A stretch of DNA of 64,000 bases, from the NCBI RefSeq assembly GCF_900129245.1, contig NZ_FQUT01000019.1, forward strand, positions 16,906 to 80,905, in the 5' to 3' direction. The notes under the pieces were generated by a model. That model ran no database searches and was not told the DNA's origin. It saw nothing but the letters and a program-made list of their open reading frames with translations. Within the stretch, counting starts at the first letter, position 1. Every line of letters starts with the position of its first letter. This document shows positions 1-8,047 of the stretch, piece after piece. This DNA is from Chryseobacterium arachidis. Lineage in GTDB: Bacteria; Bacteroidota; Bacteroidia; Flavobacteriales; Weeksellaceae. The position numbers and the translations under genes were made by a program.

Positions 1-2
1 TT

Positions 3-314
3 TTAAAGCCTGAATTTGATGGTAAAATAGGTAGTATTATGAAAAAACTGCTTCCTGCCGGATCTATTTTAGGGGCTCCTAAGCCAAAAACATTAGAAAT
101 AATCCTTGAAGCGGAAGGGTTTGACAGAGGTTACTACACAGGGATTTGCGGTTGGTTTGATGGAAAAAATGTCGACAGCTGTGTCATGATCCGTTTTATT
201 GAAAAGGAGGGCGATGAGCTTTACTTCAAAAGTGGCGGCGGCATCACGCACATGAGCCGGTTAGAAGACGAATATCAGGAAATGAAAAATAAAATCTATG
301 TCCCAATTCATTGA
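3..314 (+). CDS. pabB: Chorismate-binding synthase component I, C-terminal end (PabB-like)
   Basis: The gene runs in from the left edge; only the last 103 codons are present, so no start is visible. The fragment carries the conserved end of the chorismate-binding fold: PAGSILGAPKPKTLEII, then an ExxxRGxYxGxxG-type stretch (EGFDRGYYTGICGW) and the C-terminal SGGGITHMS with E-YQE. Known for the family: anthranilate synthase, isochorismate synthase and aminodeoxychorismate synthase share this fold. The pabC-like gene that overlaps its end by 17 bp argues for aminodeoxychorismate synthase (p-aminobenzoate for folate). Without the N-terminus, TrpE or MenF cannot be excluded from sequence alone. 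Confidence 0.85.
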   Translation, partial: LKPEFDGKIGSIMKKLLPAGSILGAPKPKTLEIILEAEGFDRGYYTGICGWFDGKNVDSCVMIRFIEKEGDELYFKSGGGITHMSRLEDEYQEMKNKIYVPIH

Positions 315-924
315 AAGCATTAAAGTAGAAGATCAGGAAATTTTCTTATTGGATTTCCACCAAAAGCGTGTGGATCAGACTTTCGCCCATTTTGGGAAGG
401 AAGGTTCCATTGATCTTGCAAAAATTTATAAACATCTTGAACATGATGAAGACGGTCTCTTTAAGCTAAGAGTTGTTTATGATCTTGACAAGAGAGTCCG
501 TACCCAGATGATTCCTTATGCAATTCCTGAAATTGAAAATTTTCAGCTTGTTGAAAACAACAGCTACGATTATTCCTTCAAATTTGAAGACCGTAAGGAG
601 CTGGAAAAAATGAAGATGAAATCTAAGGCTGAAGAAATCATTATCGTTAAAAACAACCACATTACAGATACTTCTTTCTCTAATCTTTTATTTCTGAAAG
701 GTAAAGACTGGTTTACTCCCAATAGTTATCTTTTGAATGGTGTTCAGAGACAAAATCTTTTAAAGCATAAAAAGATCAAAGAAACGGAAATTACTTTACA
801 AAATATAAAGCAATTTTCTCACTTCCAGATCATTAATGCAATGAATGATTTTGATGAAAATTTCATCTATCCGCTAGACAGGATTACCAATCTGCCAGGC
901 AATGAAGAATATTTAGATCTTTAG
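298..924 (+). CDS. pabC: Aminotransferase class IV, probable aminodeoxychorismate lyase
   Basis: A 208-residue PLP fold-type IV protein. The signature ITDTSFSNLLF near residue 125 corresponds to the family's cofactor-phosphate loop, and RVVYDLDKRVRT precedes it at about residue 58. It would release pyruvate from 4-amino-4-deoxychorismate to give p-aminobenzoate, the step after PabB. It is clearly shorter than the usual ~270 residues, mainly at the N-terminal side, as in some Bacteroidota homologues. Its ATG lies 17 bp inside the pabB end, so the two are translationally coupled. Its stop overlaps the convergent menD stop by 4 bp. The family call is firm; the lyase call rests on the neighbour. 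Confidence 0.8.
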   Translation: MSQFIESIKVEDQEIFLLDFHQKRVDQTFAHFGKEGSIDLAKIYKHLEHDEDGLFKLRVVYDLDKRVRTQMIPYAIPEIENFQLVENNSYDYSFKFEDRKELEKMKMKSKAEEIIIVKNNHITDTSFSNLLFLKGKDWFTPNSYLLNGVQRQNLLKHKKIKETEITLQNIKQFSHFQIINAMNDFDENFIYPLDRITNLPGNEEYLDL

Positions 925-2597
925 TTCTCTTTTAAAAAGTTAAAATAAGATTTCTGGATATCCGCATTATGCATGGCGTGGGTATTGACTTCCAATATTT
1001 TAGGCTGAGTATCCGGCTTGAAGAAATTCTCCAGAACACGGTCTAATGTAACCTCTTCATCAACTTTGGTGTAAGAAAAACCGAAGTGCTTTGCCAAATG
1101 TTCTGCATTTTTATGATGCTTTGTGGCAATAAATTCATCCAATGTATTGGGGTTGGCATTTCCCGGTCCCGGAATAATTTTAAAGATGTTTCCTTCACCG
1201 TTATTAAAGATCATGATTCTTACAAACGGTGGAATATATTGGTTCCAAAGCCCGTTGATATCATAAAAGAAGCTTAAATCTCCTGTAATCAGTAAAGTCG
1301 GATTGGCATTTTTAATGGCAAATCCCATTGCTGTGGAAGTTGAGCCGTCTATACCGCTTGTTCCTCTGTTACAGTATATTTTTCTCTTTCCGTAATCAAA
1401 TAATTGTGCATATCGGATCGCGGAACTGTTGCTGAAATGAATATTATAGTTCTCCGGAATCGTCTGAGAAGTTTTATGAAAGAAATAAAAATCCGAAAAC
1501 TCCACAGAATTTAAGAATTTTTCATGCTTAGCATCTTTTTTATCCCTTAAAACCTCCCAAAGGTTAAAATAAGGCTTCGGCTCCAGATTAATAAATTTCA
1601 ATAACTTGGAAAAGAAAATCTCGGGTTTTACCTCAATTTTTTCAGTTAATGCAAAATAAGTATCCGGCTGCCACACAGGATCAAGATGCCAGTGCTGCTT
1701 AGGTTTTGCTTTTCTTAAAAACTGTTTTACCTTCTTAGAAACCACATTCTGTCCCACCGTGATTAATAAATCCGGAGCGTACATCTTAAAGTCATCTTCC
1801 GTAAAATTGAAAACATAACGATCAATAAACCTGAAGAATTTTTCGTGGTAAAGATTCGAGTTCGCTTCACTCAATACCACTACAGAATGATTTTTAACCA
1901 ATTGGGTCAATTGATTTTCCAGTTCCGGGCTGTGGTCTCTGGTTCCTACAAGAATCAAAATCCGCTGTGACGTATTCCAGTCGGCCACAAGGTTTGAAGG
2001 AATTTCGTATTCTTTCTGCTGAATCGTTCTTTCTACCGTTGGAAATGTCGGAAGTTCAGAAATCAGTTCATACAAAGGTTCTTCTAAAGGAATATTAATA
2101 TGTACCGGGCCTTGTTTCTCTATACAAAGCTCGATTGCCTTTTTAATCGTATCAAAATTAATATCTTCAGCATTTTCGCGGTTGTCTTCCAACAGTTGGA
2201 AATCTCCATAAGAATGCTGATGAAAAAGATTATTCTGTCTGATGGTCTGTCCGTCGAAAATATCCACATAATCCGTCGGGCGGTCCGCTGTAAGTATCAG
2301 CAAAGGAATATTCGAATAAAAAGCTTCAGTAATGGCAGGATAATAATTAGCTGCTGCAGAACCGCTTGTGCAGGTAATAGCTACCGGTTTTTTCTCGCTC
2401 ATCACCATCCCCATTCCTACAAAAGCTGCACTTCTTTCGTCCACAATACTGTAACAGTTGAAGCTGTCTATTTCTGAAAAATGTATCGCCAAAGGTGCAT
2501 TTCTAGATCCGGGAGAAACAACGATGTCTGAAATTCCGTATTGCTGAAGAAGGTGTGCAAGTATCTGAATACTTCTTTTAGAAGAATATTTTTTCAT
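921..2597 (-). CDS. menD: 2-succinyl-5-enolpyruvyl-6-hydroxy-3-cyclohexene-1-carboxylate synthase
   Basis: A 558-residue thiamine-diphosphate enzyme of menaquinone synthesis, joining isochorismate and 2-oxoglutarate with loss of CO2. The N-terminal Pyr domain contains VVSPGSRNAPLAIHF (residues ~26-40) and DERSAAFVGMGM, with ITCTSGSAAANYYPAI and LTADRP following; all are typical of MenD. The C-terminal PP domain has NRGTSGIDGSTSTAMGFA and the TPP/Mg site GDLSFFYDINGLWN. Length fits the family (~555). The start is an ATG at MKKYSSKRSIQ. It stands convergent to the pab genes, so chorismate-consuming enzymes for folate and menaquinone are side by side. No other men gene is in the window. Confidence 0.95.
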   Translation of the reverse strand: MKKYSSKRSIQILAHLLQQYGISDIVVSPGSRNAPLAIHFSEIDSFNCYSIVDERSAAFVGMGMVMSEKKPVAITCTSGSAAANYYPAITEAFYSNIPLLILTADRPTDYVDIFDGQTIRQNNLFHQHSYGDFQLLEDNRENAEDINFDTIKKAIELCIEKQGPVHINIPLEEPLYELISELPTFPTVERTIQQKEYEIPSNLVADWNTSQRILILVGTRDHSPELENQLTQLVKNHSVVVLSEANSNLYHEKFFRFIDRYVFNFTEDDFKMYAPDLLITVGQNVVSKKVKQFLRKAKPKQHWHLDPVWQPDTYFALTEKIEVKPEIFFSKLLKFINLEPKPYFNLWEVLRDKKDAKHEKFLNSVEFSDFYFFHKTSQTIPENYNIHFSNSSAIRYAQLFDYGKRKIYCNRGTSGIDGSTSTAMGFAIKNANPTLLITGDLSFFYDINGLWNQYIPPFVRIMIFNNGEGNIFKIIPGPGNANPNTLDEFIATKHHKNAEHLAKHFGFSYTKVDEEVTLDRVLENFFKPDTQPKILEVNTHAMHNADIQKSYFNFLKEN

Positions 2598-2682
2598 AAT
2601 ACAAATTTAATTTATAAATGCGGAACACGAAATAATTTTTAAATCAAAAATCTGTAATTTAGCAATTCGTAAATTTCTAAAA

Positions 2683-3633
2683 ATGGACAAAATACCTAGT
2701 GTAGACCTGCGTGATTTCCTTTCGGGTGACCCGGAACGCAAACAGAAATTTGTAAATGAAATCGGAAAAGCTTATGAAGAAATTGGTTTTGTAGCCTTAA
2801 AAGGCCACTTTCTTGATGACAAATTGGTAGATGAATTGTATGGAGAGGTAAAAAACTTTTTTGAATTGCCAACGGAAACAAAACAGAAGTATGAAATTCC
2901 GGGAATTGGCGGACAGAGAGGCTATGTAGGATTCGGTAAAGAAACTGCAAAAGGCTTTAAAAAAGGAGACTTGAAAGAGTTTTGGCATTTCGGACAATAT
3001 GTGTCTGATGATTCCCGATACAAAAGCGAGTATCCAGACAATGTAATCGTTGAGGAACTTCCAAAATTCAACGAAGTAGGTAAAGAAGCTTACCAAATGC
3101 TTGAAAAAACGGGACAGTATGTTCTTAGAGCATTGGCAATTTATCTTGGATTGGATGAATTTTATTTTGACGACAAGATCGCAGAAGGAAATTCTATTTT
3201 AAGACCGATTCACTATCCCCCAATCACAGAAGAACCGAACGATGCGGTAAGAGCTGCAGCGCATGGAGACATCAACCTAATTACCCTTTTAATGGGTTCT
3301 CAGGGGAAAGGTCTTCAGGTGCAGAACCACAACGGAGAATGGATTGATGCAATTGCAGAACCGGACGAACTGATGATCAACGTGGGAGATATGCTATCAA
3401 GACATACCAACAACAAGTTGAAATCTACTATCCACAGAGTGGTAAACCCGCCAAGAGAATTGTGGGGAACCTCAAGATACTCCATTCCTTTCTTTATGCA
3501 TCCGATAAGTTCAATGTCATTAAACGCCCTTGAAAACTGTGTAGACAAAAACAATCCGAAATTGTACGAAGATACTACAGCAGGAGAATTTTTACATGAA
3601 AGACTGATCGAATTAGGATTGATTAAGAAATAA
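2683..3633 (+). CDS. 2-oxoglutarate/Fe(II)-dependent oxygenase, isopenicillin N synthase-like
   Basis: A 316-residue cytosolic oxygenase. The N-terminal DIOX_N region contains IPSVDLRDFLSG and a GYVGFGKETAKG stretch. The jelly-roll part has the iron ligands in HGDINLITLL (HxD, residues ~195) and STIHRVVNPP (distal His, ~250), then RYSIPFF with the Arg-x-Ser that binds the co-substrate carboxylate. The active site is therefore complete. The substrate cannot be told from sequence; homologues in this group are simply called isopenicillin N synthase family, and a real role in beta-lactam synthesis is unlikely because no peptide synthetase is near. It is a single gene divergent from menD and is closed by a strong terminator. 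Confidence 0.85.
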   Translation: MDKIPSVDLRDFLSGDPERKQKFVNEIGKAYEEIGFVALKGHFLDDKLVDELYGEVKNFFELPTETKQKYEIPGIGGQRGYVGFGKETAKGFKKGDLKEFWHFGQYVSDDSRYKSEYPDNVIVEELPKFNEVGKEAYQMLEKTGQYVLRALAIYLGLDEFYFDDKIAEGNSILRPIHYPPITEEPNDAVRAAAHGDINLITLLMGSQGKGLQVQNHNGEWIDAIAEPDELMINVGDMLSRHTNNKLKSTIHRVVNPPRELWGTSRYSIPFFMHPISSMSLNALENCVDKNNPKLYEDTTAGEFLHERLIELGLIKK

Positions 3634-3661
3634 AAAAAACGGGTTACTTAACCCGTTTTTT
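3634..3661 (+). terminator. Rho-independent terminator after the oxygenase
   Basis: Inverted repeat AACGGGTT-ACTT-AACCCGTT flanked by an A-run and followed by a T-run. The A/T tracts are on both sides, so it could act in both directions. Confidence 0.85.
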
Positions 3662-3669
3662 TATTTTAT

Positions 3670-3685
3670 AGTTTCACGTGAAACT
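3670..3685. promoter_or_regulatory. Candidate chromosomal parS site (ParB binding)
   Basis: The 14-bp palindrome GTTTCACGTGAAAC (3671-3684) is identical to the inner 14 bases of the known parS consensus TGTTTCACGTGAAACA; only the two outermost bases differ (A...T instead of T...A). It lies in an intergenic gap between a terminator and a small-peptide gene. Known: parS sites bind ParB and lie in the origin-proximal part of bacterial chromosomes. Inferred: this window is in the oriC-proximal part of the genome. No second copy was noticed in the window. Confidence 0.7.
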
Positions 3686-3781
3686 TATTTAAATTCACCA
3701 GAATAAAATATACCACACTCTATTGATTTATTGTTTTTTTGATTAACTTTACTTGATTATCAAATTTTTAATTAAAACAAT

Positions 3782-3943
3782 ATGAAAAATCTAAAAAAAC
3801 TAAGCAAAGGCCAATTAAAAAGTATTAAAGGAGCAGGAGGAATAAAACTGCCGGAACCAGAATTCTGCATGTATGCATGCGGAGATATCGTTATCTGTGC
3901 AGCTTGCAGTGATGATTTTAAATGTCCGGACAATACAATTTAA
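3782..3943 (+). CDS. Small bacteriocin-like peptide with GG-type leader
   Basis: A 53-codon gene. The N-terminal MKNLKKLSKGQLKSIKGAGG looks like the leader of the Chryseobacterium bacteriocin-like peptide family, which ends at a Gly-Gly processing site. The remaining ~33 residues hold five cysteines (CMYACGDIVICAACSDDFKC) and would be the mature part. Known for the family: such leaders direct export and cleavage by a C39 peptidase ABC transporter. No such transporter or modifying enzyme is in the window, so it is an orphan. It has its own terminator at 3972-4004. A second gene of the same kind is at 27629-27781. Function unproven. Confidence 0.65.
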   Translation: MKNLKKLSKGQLKSIKGAGGIKLPEPEFCMYACGDIVICAACSDDFKCPDNTI

Positions 3944-3971
3944 TTGTATTTCGGAATATTCACAATAGTAA

Positions 3972-4004
3972 AGAGTCGGTTTCATGGAAGCCGGCTCTTT
4001 TTCT
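3972..4004 (+). terminator. Terminator after the GG-leader peptide gene
   Basis: Stem AGAGTCGG / CCGGCTCT with further pairing TTC/GAA around an ATG loop, followed by TTTTTC on the plus strand. Confidence 0.8.
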
Positions 4005-4031
4005 TTCTCTGAAATATTCATAAAGTTTATT

Positions 4032-4039
4032 TACTTTTG
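4032..4039 (+). promoter_or_regulatory. Bacteroidota-type -7 element (TACTTTTG)
   Basis: Matches TAnnTTTG and ends 18 bp before the ATG of the acyltransferase. No clear -33 TTG was seen at the usual distance. Confidence 0.5.
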
Positions 4040-4057
4040 AATCCAGATTAGAGCATC

Positions 4058-5149
4058 ATGAACAGAGACCTTTATATTGATTTCGCAAAAGGATTGGCAA
4101 CACTCTCCATCATATTTATTCACACCGCATTTTGGTCGGGACAGTTTTATATTCCGGCTGAAGTAAGAGTATTTTCTCTGGTATTTGATGTCGCTTTATT
4201 TTATGCTTTAAGCGGAATTACTTCAGGTTCAAACATTGAAAAAACACTATACAGATTACTGAAGCTACAGGTAACCTACATGATTTTCGTAACGTTCCTG
4301 TTTTTTTTAGATTACTTTTTTAAAGTTTTCGGCCTAACATTTTTCTCTATGGAATGGCTGCAAAGTTTCTATTCTACTTTTGGATCAAAATATGCCACCA
4401 CAAGTATTTCAACCATTCCACAATGGGAAAATCTAGGAAACTGGTATCTTCATCAATATACCAATGCAGATACTTTTCCTGTTGTAATGGGTAGTTTCTG
4501 GTATCTAAAGGTTTATTATATTTTAACGGTCTTCGGAGTTTTGATCTTAAGATTTTTTCCTAAACACATTAACTGGTTTATCGGGCTTTGTGTTTCCTTA
4601 ACCTTACTGTTCAATATTTTTCCTGCAATTTATCCTTCGGGACAGGTTGGGTATGTCGCATTTTATATGACGGTTTTCTTAGTTGCCAATAAAATGAAAG
4701 GCAAAAAAATTCCGACAACTATAATTCCTCTGCTGTACGGAATTGTTGCAGCAGCATTAGTATGGATGTTCTGGTTTTACGGAAATGAAATATTTTTCAA
4801 GATCAATAAAAATAAATTTCCACCCCAAACGCCTTACATTATCTGGACTCTGTTTTCTTTGGTAACCCTTTTTGTATTTTACAACAGGTTGCAGATCGCA
4901 AAAGAAAATTTTGTGACATATATCGGGAAAAATGCAATATTTTTCTATTTTGGGCAGGGAATAAGTTCTTCTCTAATATACTTTTTAGTTGTTCCTTTGA
5001 AAGAGACTTTGCCTTGGTGGATTTTAATGATTATAATTTATGGTATTAATATCATTTTAGCATTCATCATTTCAGCCGGCTTGAAAAAAGTTGATGAATC
5101 AGGTTGGAAACTCTTAGAGTTTTTAAGAAGAAAAACTGCTTCTCATTAA
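4058..5149 (+). CDS. Acyltransferase 3 family membrane protein
   Basis: A 363-residue integral membrane protein with about ten hydrophobic segments. It opens with MNRDLYIDFAKGLATLSIIFIH; the motif D-x-x-K-G followed by an in-membrane His is the hallmark of the acyltransferase-3/OpgC superfamily, where the His is needed for transfer of acyl groups to sugars or lipids outside the cytoplasm. A second signature, FYFGQGISSSLIYF, is near residue 297. The acceptor is unknown; there are no glycan genes beside it. The start is the ATG 18 bp after a TACTTTTG element. Its stop overlaps the convergent 5146-5388 gene by 4 bp. Confidence 0.8.
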   Translation: MNRDLYIDFAKGLATLSIIFIHTAFWSGQFYIPAEVRVFSLVFDVALFYALSGITSGSNIEKTLYRLLKLQVTYMIFVTFLFFLDYFFKVFGLTFFSMEWLQSFYSTFGSKYATTSISTIPQWENLGNWYLHQYTNADTFPVVMGSFWYLKVYYILTVFGVLILRFFPKHINWFIGLCVSLTLLFNIFPAIYPSGQVGYVAFYMTVFLVANKMKGKKIPTTIIPLLYGIVAAALVWMFWFYGNEIFFKINKNKFPPQTPYIIWTLFSLVTLFVFYNRLQIAKENFVTYIGKNAIFFYFGQGISSSLIYFLVVPLKETLPWWILMIIIYGINIILAFIISAGLKKVDESGWKLLEFLRRKTASH

Positions 5150-5388
5150 TCTCTGCTTCTTCCGCTCCTTGCGATTAAAGCAACAATGATGATTAAGACA
5201 ACAGCTCCGATAATTATATAAGTTGGATCTGCGTACCACTCGGTTGTTGTGGTAGTTTTCTGCTCAGTTGTTACCGTCCCTGTACCCGTTGTTGTTTCCT
5301 GGGCAAAACTGAATGCCGACATTAACATGATGAACATTGCTGAAAGTAAAGCACCTGCTTTAGACTTTAAAGTTGTGGTAGTTTCCAT
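5146..5388 (-). CDS. Small exported, Thr-rich single-pass membrane protein
   Basis: About 80 residues when read from the ATG at 5388 (METTTTLKSKAG); a TTG nine codons upstream is in frame but less likely. It has an N-terminal signal-like segment (ALLSAMFIMLMSAFSFAQ), a threonine-rich stretch (residues ~31-50), and a C-terminal transmembrane helix (YIIIGAVVLIIIVALIA) followed by RSGRSRD, so the Thr-rich part would be periplasmic. No enzymatic motif is present. Related short proteins are common and uncharacterised in flavobacteria. It is convergent with the acyltransferase and has no other partner. Confidence 0.65.
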   Translation of the reverse strand: METTTTLKSKAGALLSAMFIMLMSAFSFAQETTTGTGTVTTEQKTTTTTEWYADPTYIIIGAVVLIIIVALIARSGRSRD

Positions 5389-5541
5389 ATGTTTATATTT
5401 TTTAATTGGTATCAAATTAAAATCAAATAAAATACCAATATTCTTAAATTATTCAAAAATTTACACTTACCACGTCCTCAATGTTTAAATAAACTTTAAT
5501 CGTAACGCAATTTGTTTTAATTTTACAGAAAATTTTAAAAC

Positions 5542-6123
5542 ATGTTTAAGTTGAAACTTCCTACCGATCCAAGGTGGGCAAATATTGCTGAAGGAAACAT
5601 CGAAGAAATTTTGACGGATCACGCCTGGTGCGAACAAAAAGCCGCTACAAATGCAATCGGCTTAATTACCATGCTGCCCGAATATCCGGAAATTGTTACC
5701 GAACTTCTTGCCATCGCGCAGGAAGAGCTTGAACATTTTGGTCAGGTCCACGAGATCATCAAAAAAAGAGGCTACACTTTCGGGCGTACTAGAAAAGATG
5801 ATTATGTGAACGAATTGGTGAATTTCATCCAGAAAGGAGGCAACAGAGACGATCTTATTGTTGACAAAATGCTTTTTGCAGCCATGATTGAGGCCAGAAG
5901 CTGTGAAAGATTTAAAGTTCTGACTGAAAATATTAAAGATGAAGAGCTTAAAACATTCTACAGAGAACTGATGATCTCGGAAGCCAATCATTACACCACT
6001 TTTATTGGGTTTGCAAGACAGCTTGGAGATGAAGAAAAAGTAAACAAACGCTGGGAAGAATGGCTGGAATATGAAGCGAAAATCATCCAGTCTTATGGAA
6101 AAGGCGAAAGTATCCACGGATAA
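5542..6123 (+). CDS. miaE: tRNA-(ms2io6A)-hydroxylase, MiaE type
   Basis: A 193-residue ferritin-like di-iron monooxygenase that would hydroxylate the isopentenyl group of ms2i6A at tRNA position 37. The helical bundle shows the ligand motifs DHAWCEQKAATNA, EELEHFGQVHEII (ExxH), EARSCERF and SEANHYTTF (ExxH), in the right order and spacing for four metal-binding helices. Length matches MiaE (~195-200). The ATG at 5542 follows an A/T-rich leader. The DUF502 gene begins only 12 bp downstream, so they are probably co-transcribed. MiaB and MiaA, which make its substrate, are not in the window. Confidence 0.9.
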   Translation: MFKLKLPTDPRWANIAEGNIEEILTDHAWCEQKAATNAIGLITMLPEYPEIVTELLAIAQEELEHFGQVHEIIKKRGYTFGRTRKDDYVNELVNFIQKGGNRDDLIVDKMLFAAMIEARSCERFKVLTENIKDEELKTFYRELMISEANHYTTFIGFARQLGDEEKVNKRWEEWLEYEAKIIQSYGKGESIHG

Positions 6124-6135
6124 AAATTATTTGCG

Positions 6136-6753
6136 TTGAAAAAACTGACGTTTGAAAATATTGCCAATTTTTTCCTGAAAAATTTCTTTCAGGGATTAGT
6201 GATTATCGGTCCTATTGGTCTGACGATCTTTGTTATCTGGTATGTTGTAACGTCAATTGACAATATTATTCCTTCGGTTGCCAAGGAAATTCCGGGATTG
6301 GTTTTTATTTCAACTATCTTATTTACAGCGCTTTTAGGGTTTTTAGGAAATAAATTCGTTGTAGGAAGATTCTTTTTTGATGCGATGGATCGCCTGCTGG
6401 AAAAAACTCCCGGCGTAAAACATATTTACACTCCTACAAAAGATGTCATGTCTTCATTCGTAGGAGATAAGAAGAAATTCAATGATCCGGTTTGGGTAAA
6501 GACCAATGAAAATCCGGAGATCTGGAGAATCGGGTTTTTAACCCAAAAAGAAATGGCAGATGTTGAAAAACACAACTATGTAGCCGTATACCTTCCTCAT
6601 TCATACGCAATTTCGGGTTGGGTAATTGTAACGGAAGAAAAAAACATAAAGCCTGTTGTAGGCATGACCGCAGCTTCTGCCATGAAATTTGCGGTAAGTG
6701 GCGGTGTTGCAGGGTTCCATTCCGATGATAACATTTTCAAGGCACCGGAGTAG
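6136..6753 (+). CDS. DUF502 family membrane protein
   Basis: A 205-residue protein with two N-terminal membrane helices (residues ~18-38 and ~52-72) and a soluble domain containing PGVKHIYTPTKDV, VAVYLPHSYAISGW and AVSGGVAG, the pattern of the DUF502 family. There is no in-frame ATG between the upstream miaE stop and the conserved N-terminus, and TTG at 6136 gives the expected MKKLTFENI start, so a TTG start is the best reading. It lies 12 bp after miaE. The function of the family is not established. Confidence 0.8.
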   Translation: MKKLTFENIANFFLKNFFQGLVIIGPIGLTIFVIWYVVTSIDNIIPSVAKEIPGLVFISTILFTALLGFLGNKFVVGRFFFDAMDRLLEKTPGVKHIYTPTKDVMSSFVGDKKKFNDPVWVKTNENPEIWRIGFLTQKEMADVEKHNYVAVYLPHSYAISGWVIVTEEKNIKPVVGMTAASAMKFAVSGGVAGFHSDDNIFKAPE

Positions 6754-6775
6754 TCTTTTTTACTTTACAATAATG

Positions 6776-6787
6776 TCCTGATCAGGA
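6776..6787. repeat. 12-bp perfect palindrome TCCTGATCAGGA
   Basis: Perfect 6+6 palindrome in the 206-bp gap between the DUF502 gene and the FAD monooxygenase. It could be an operator for the following pair, but there is no independent support. Confidence 0.3.
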
Positions 6788-6959
6788 ATCACCATTCATT
6801 CTTTTCTTTATCTGAATTAAAATATCCCGATTAAAGAAATTATTCCCCGTATTCATTAAAAGAGTAATCTGCCGATCTGGAAAAATATTTTTCGCAGTTA
6901 CTATAGTTTTAATGAAAAAAATTACAGATTTAAACAAATAAAACTAACAACAATAAAAG

Positions 6960-8045
6960 ATGAGCAAAGTTGCAATCATTGGAGCCGGAGTTTCCGGCTT
7001 GAGCATGGCAAATTATTTAGAAAAAAATAATATTGACTATCATCTCTACGAAAGAAGAACACCAAACGACCTGAAAGGACACGGATTTATCCTTCCGAAA
7101 GAAGGTATCGAACACCTTTCAAGCATTATTGATATTAACGATCTTTATGCAAAAGGAAGTTTCCTGAAAAAATATTATCATTACAACCAAGCCGGAGAAA
7201 TCATCTCGGAAAAAGACCTGGACAATGTTTTTGTGGTTTCCAGAAGCGCATTGATCGAAATTCTGGCGAAAGGAGTTCCTGCAGATAAAATTTCATACAA
7301 TTCTACCGTTGCATTGAACGGTTTTTCTAATGGAAAAGCTGAAATTTCTCTTGATGAAACTAAAACCTTAGAAGCGGATATCGTAGTGGCATCAGACGGT
7401 TCAAGAAGCCGGATCAGAAGAACTATTTTTCAGGGCGAAACCATGAAAGCCGTTCTGGAAAATGAAGTGGTGAATATCATCGAAAATGAGGAACTGGCGG
7501 GCAAAATCGAAAGTAATTTCCTGAAATTCCATCATGAAAACGGTGGGTTAACATTTGGCGTATTAAAGCTTTCCTCTTCAAAGATTCTTTGGTATTGCCA
7601 GTTTGACATTACCAAGTTCTTTATTAATGAAGATTATACTCCGGATTGCATCAGACAGTTTATGATTGATAATTTTGGCAGCTGGAATCCTTTGATTTCA
7701 TCCATTATTGAAGGCTCAAGCTACGAAAATGCACACATCTGGAGAGTGTATGAACTGGAAAAATTAAACCCATTCTACCATGAAAATGTAGTCTTCATAG
7801 GAGATGCAGCACATCCGTTAATTCCTTTTACAAGCCAGGGCGTTACTTCTGCCATGAAAGATTCTTTTACATTAACGAATCTTTTAGTTGAAGGAAACGA
7901 TCTTCAGGAAACTTTCAGAAAATACGAAGATGAAAGAAGACCTGAAATCAATATTCATATCAAGAATGGAAGAGCCTTACTGGAGCAATTTCTTCTTCCA
8001 TTAAACGAACAGCCAAAAAATACTTTACCAATTTCATACAAATAA
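6960..8045 (+). CDS. FAD-dependent monooxygenase (group A hydroxylase fold)
   Basis: A 361-residue flavoprotein. The N-terminus has the dinucleotide motif IGAGVSGLSMANYL and the acidic end of beta-2 (LYERR). A DG motif (VVASDGSRSRIRRT, ~residue 140) and the second FAD motif GDAAHPLIPFTSQGVTSAMKD (~280) are complete, so it should bind FAD and NAD(P)H in the para-hydroxybenzoate hydroxylase manner. The C-terminal part after residue 330 is short. The substrate is unknown. The next gene, a PatB-type lyase, starts 2 bp after its stop, suggesting a joint task such as oxidation of an amino-acid-derived thioether. TetX-type resistance enzymes share the fold, but nothing here singles that out. Confidence 0.85.
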   Translation: MSKVAIIGAGVSGLSMANYLEKNNIDYHLYERRTPNDLKGHGFILPKEGIEHLSSIIDINDLYAKGSFLKKYYHYNQAGEIISEKDLDNVFVVSRSALIEILAKGVPADKISYNSTVALNGFSNGKAEISLDETKTLEADIVVASDGSRSRIRRTIFQGETMKAVLENEVVNIIENEELAGKIESNFLKFHHENGGLTFGVLKLSSSKILWYCQFDITKFFINEDYTPDCIRQFMIDNFGSWNPLISSIIEGSSYENAHIWRVYELEKLNPFYHENVVFIGDAAHPLIPFTSQGVTSAMKDSFTLTNLLVEGNDLQETFRKYEDERRPEINIHIKNGRALLEQFLLPLNEQPKNTLPISYK

Positions 8046-8047
8046 AA

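Noticed and set aside
2683..3633. Antibiotic (beta-lactam) synthesis cluster around the isopenicillin N synthase-like gene
   Set aside because: No peptide synthetase or acyltransferase of that pathway is nearby; the domain name is a broad family label.
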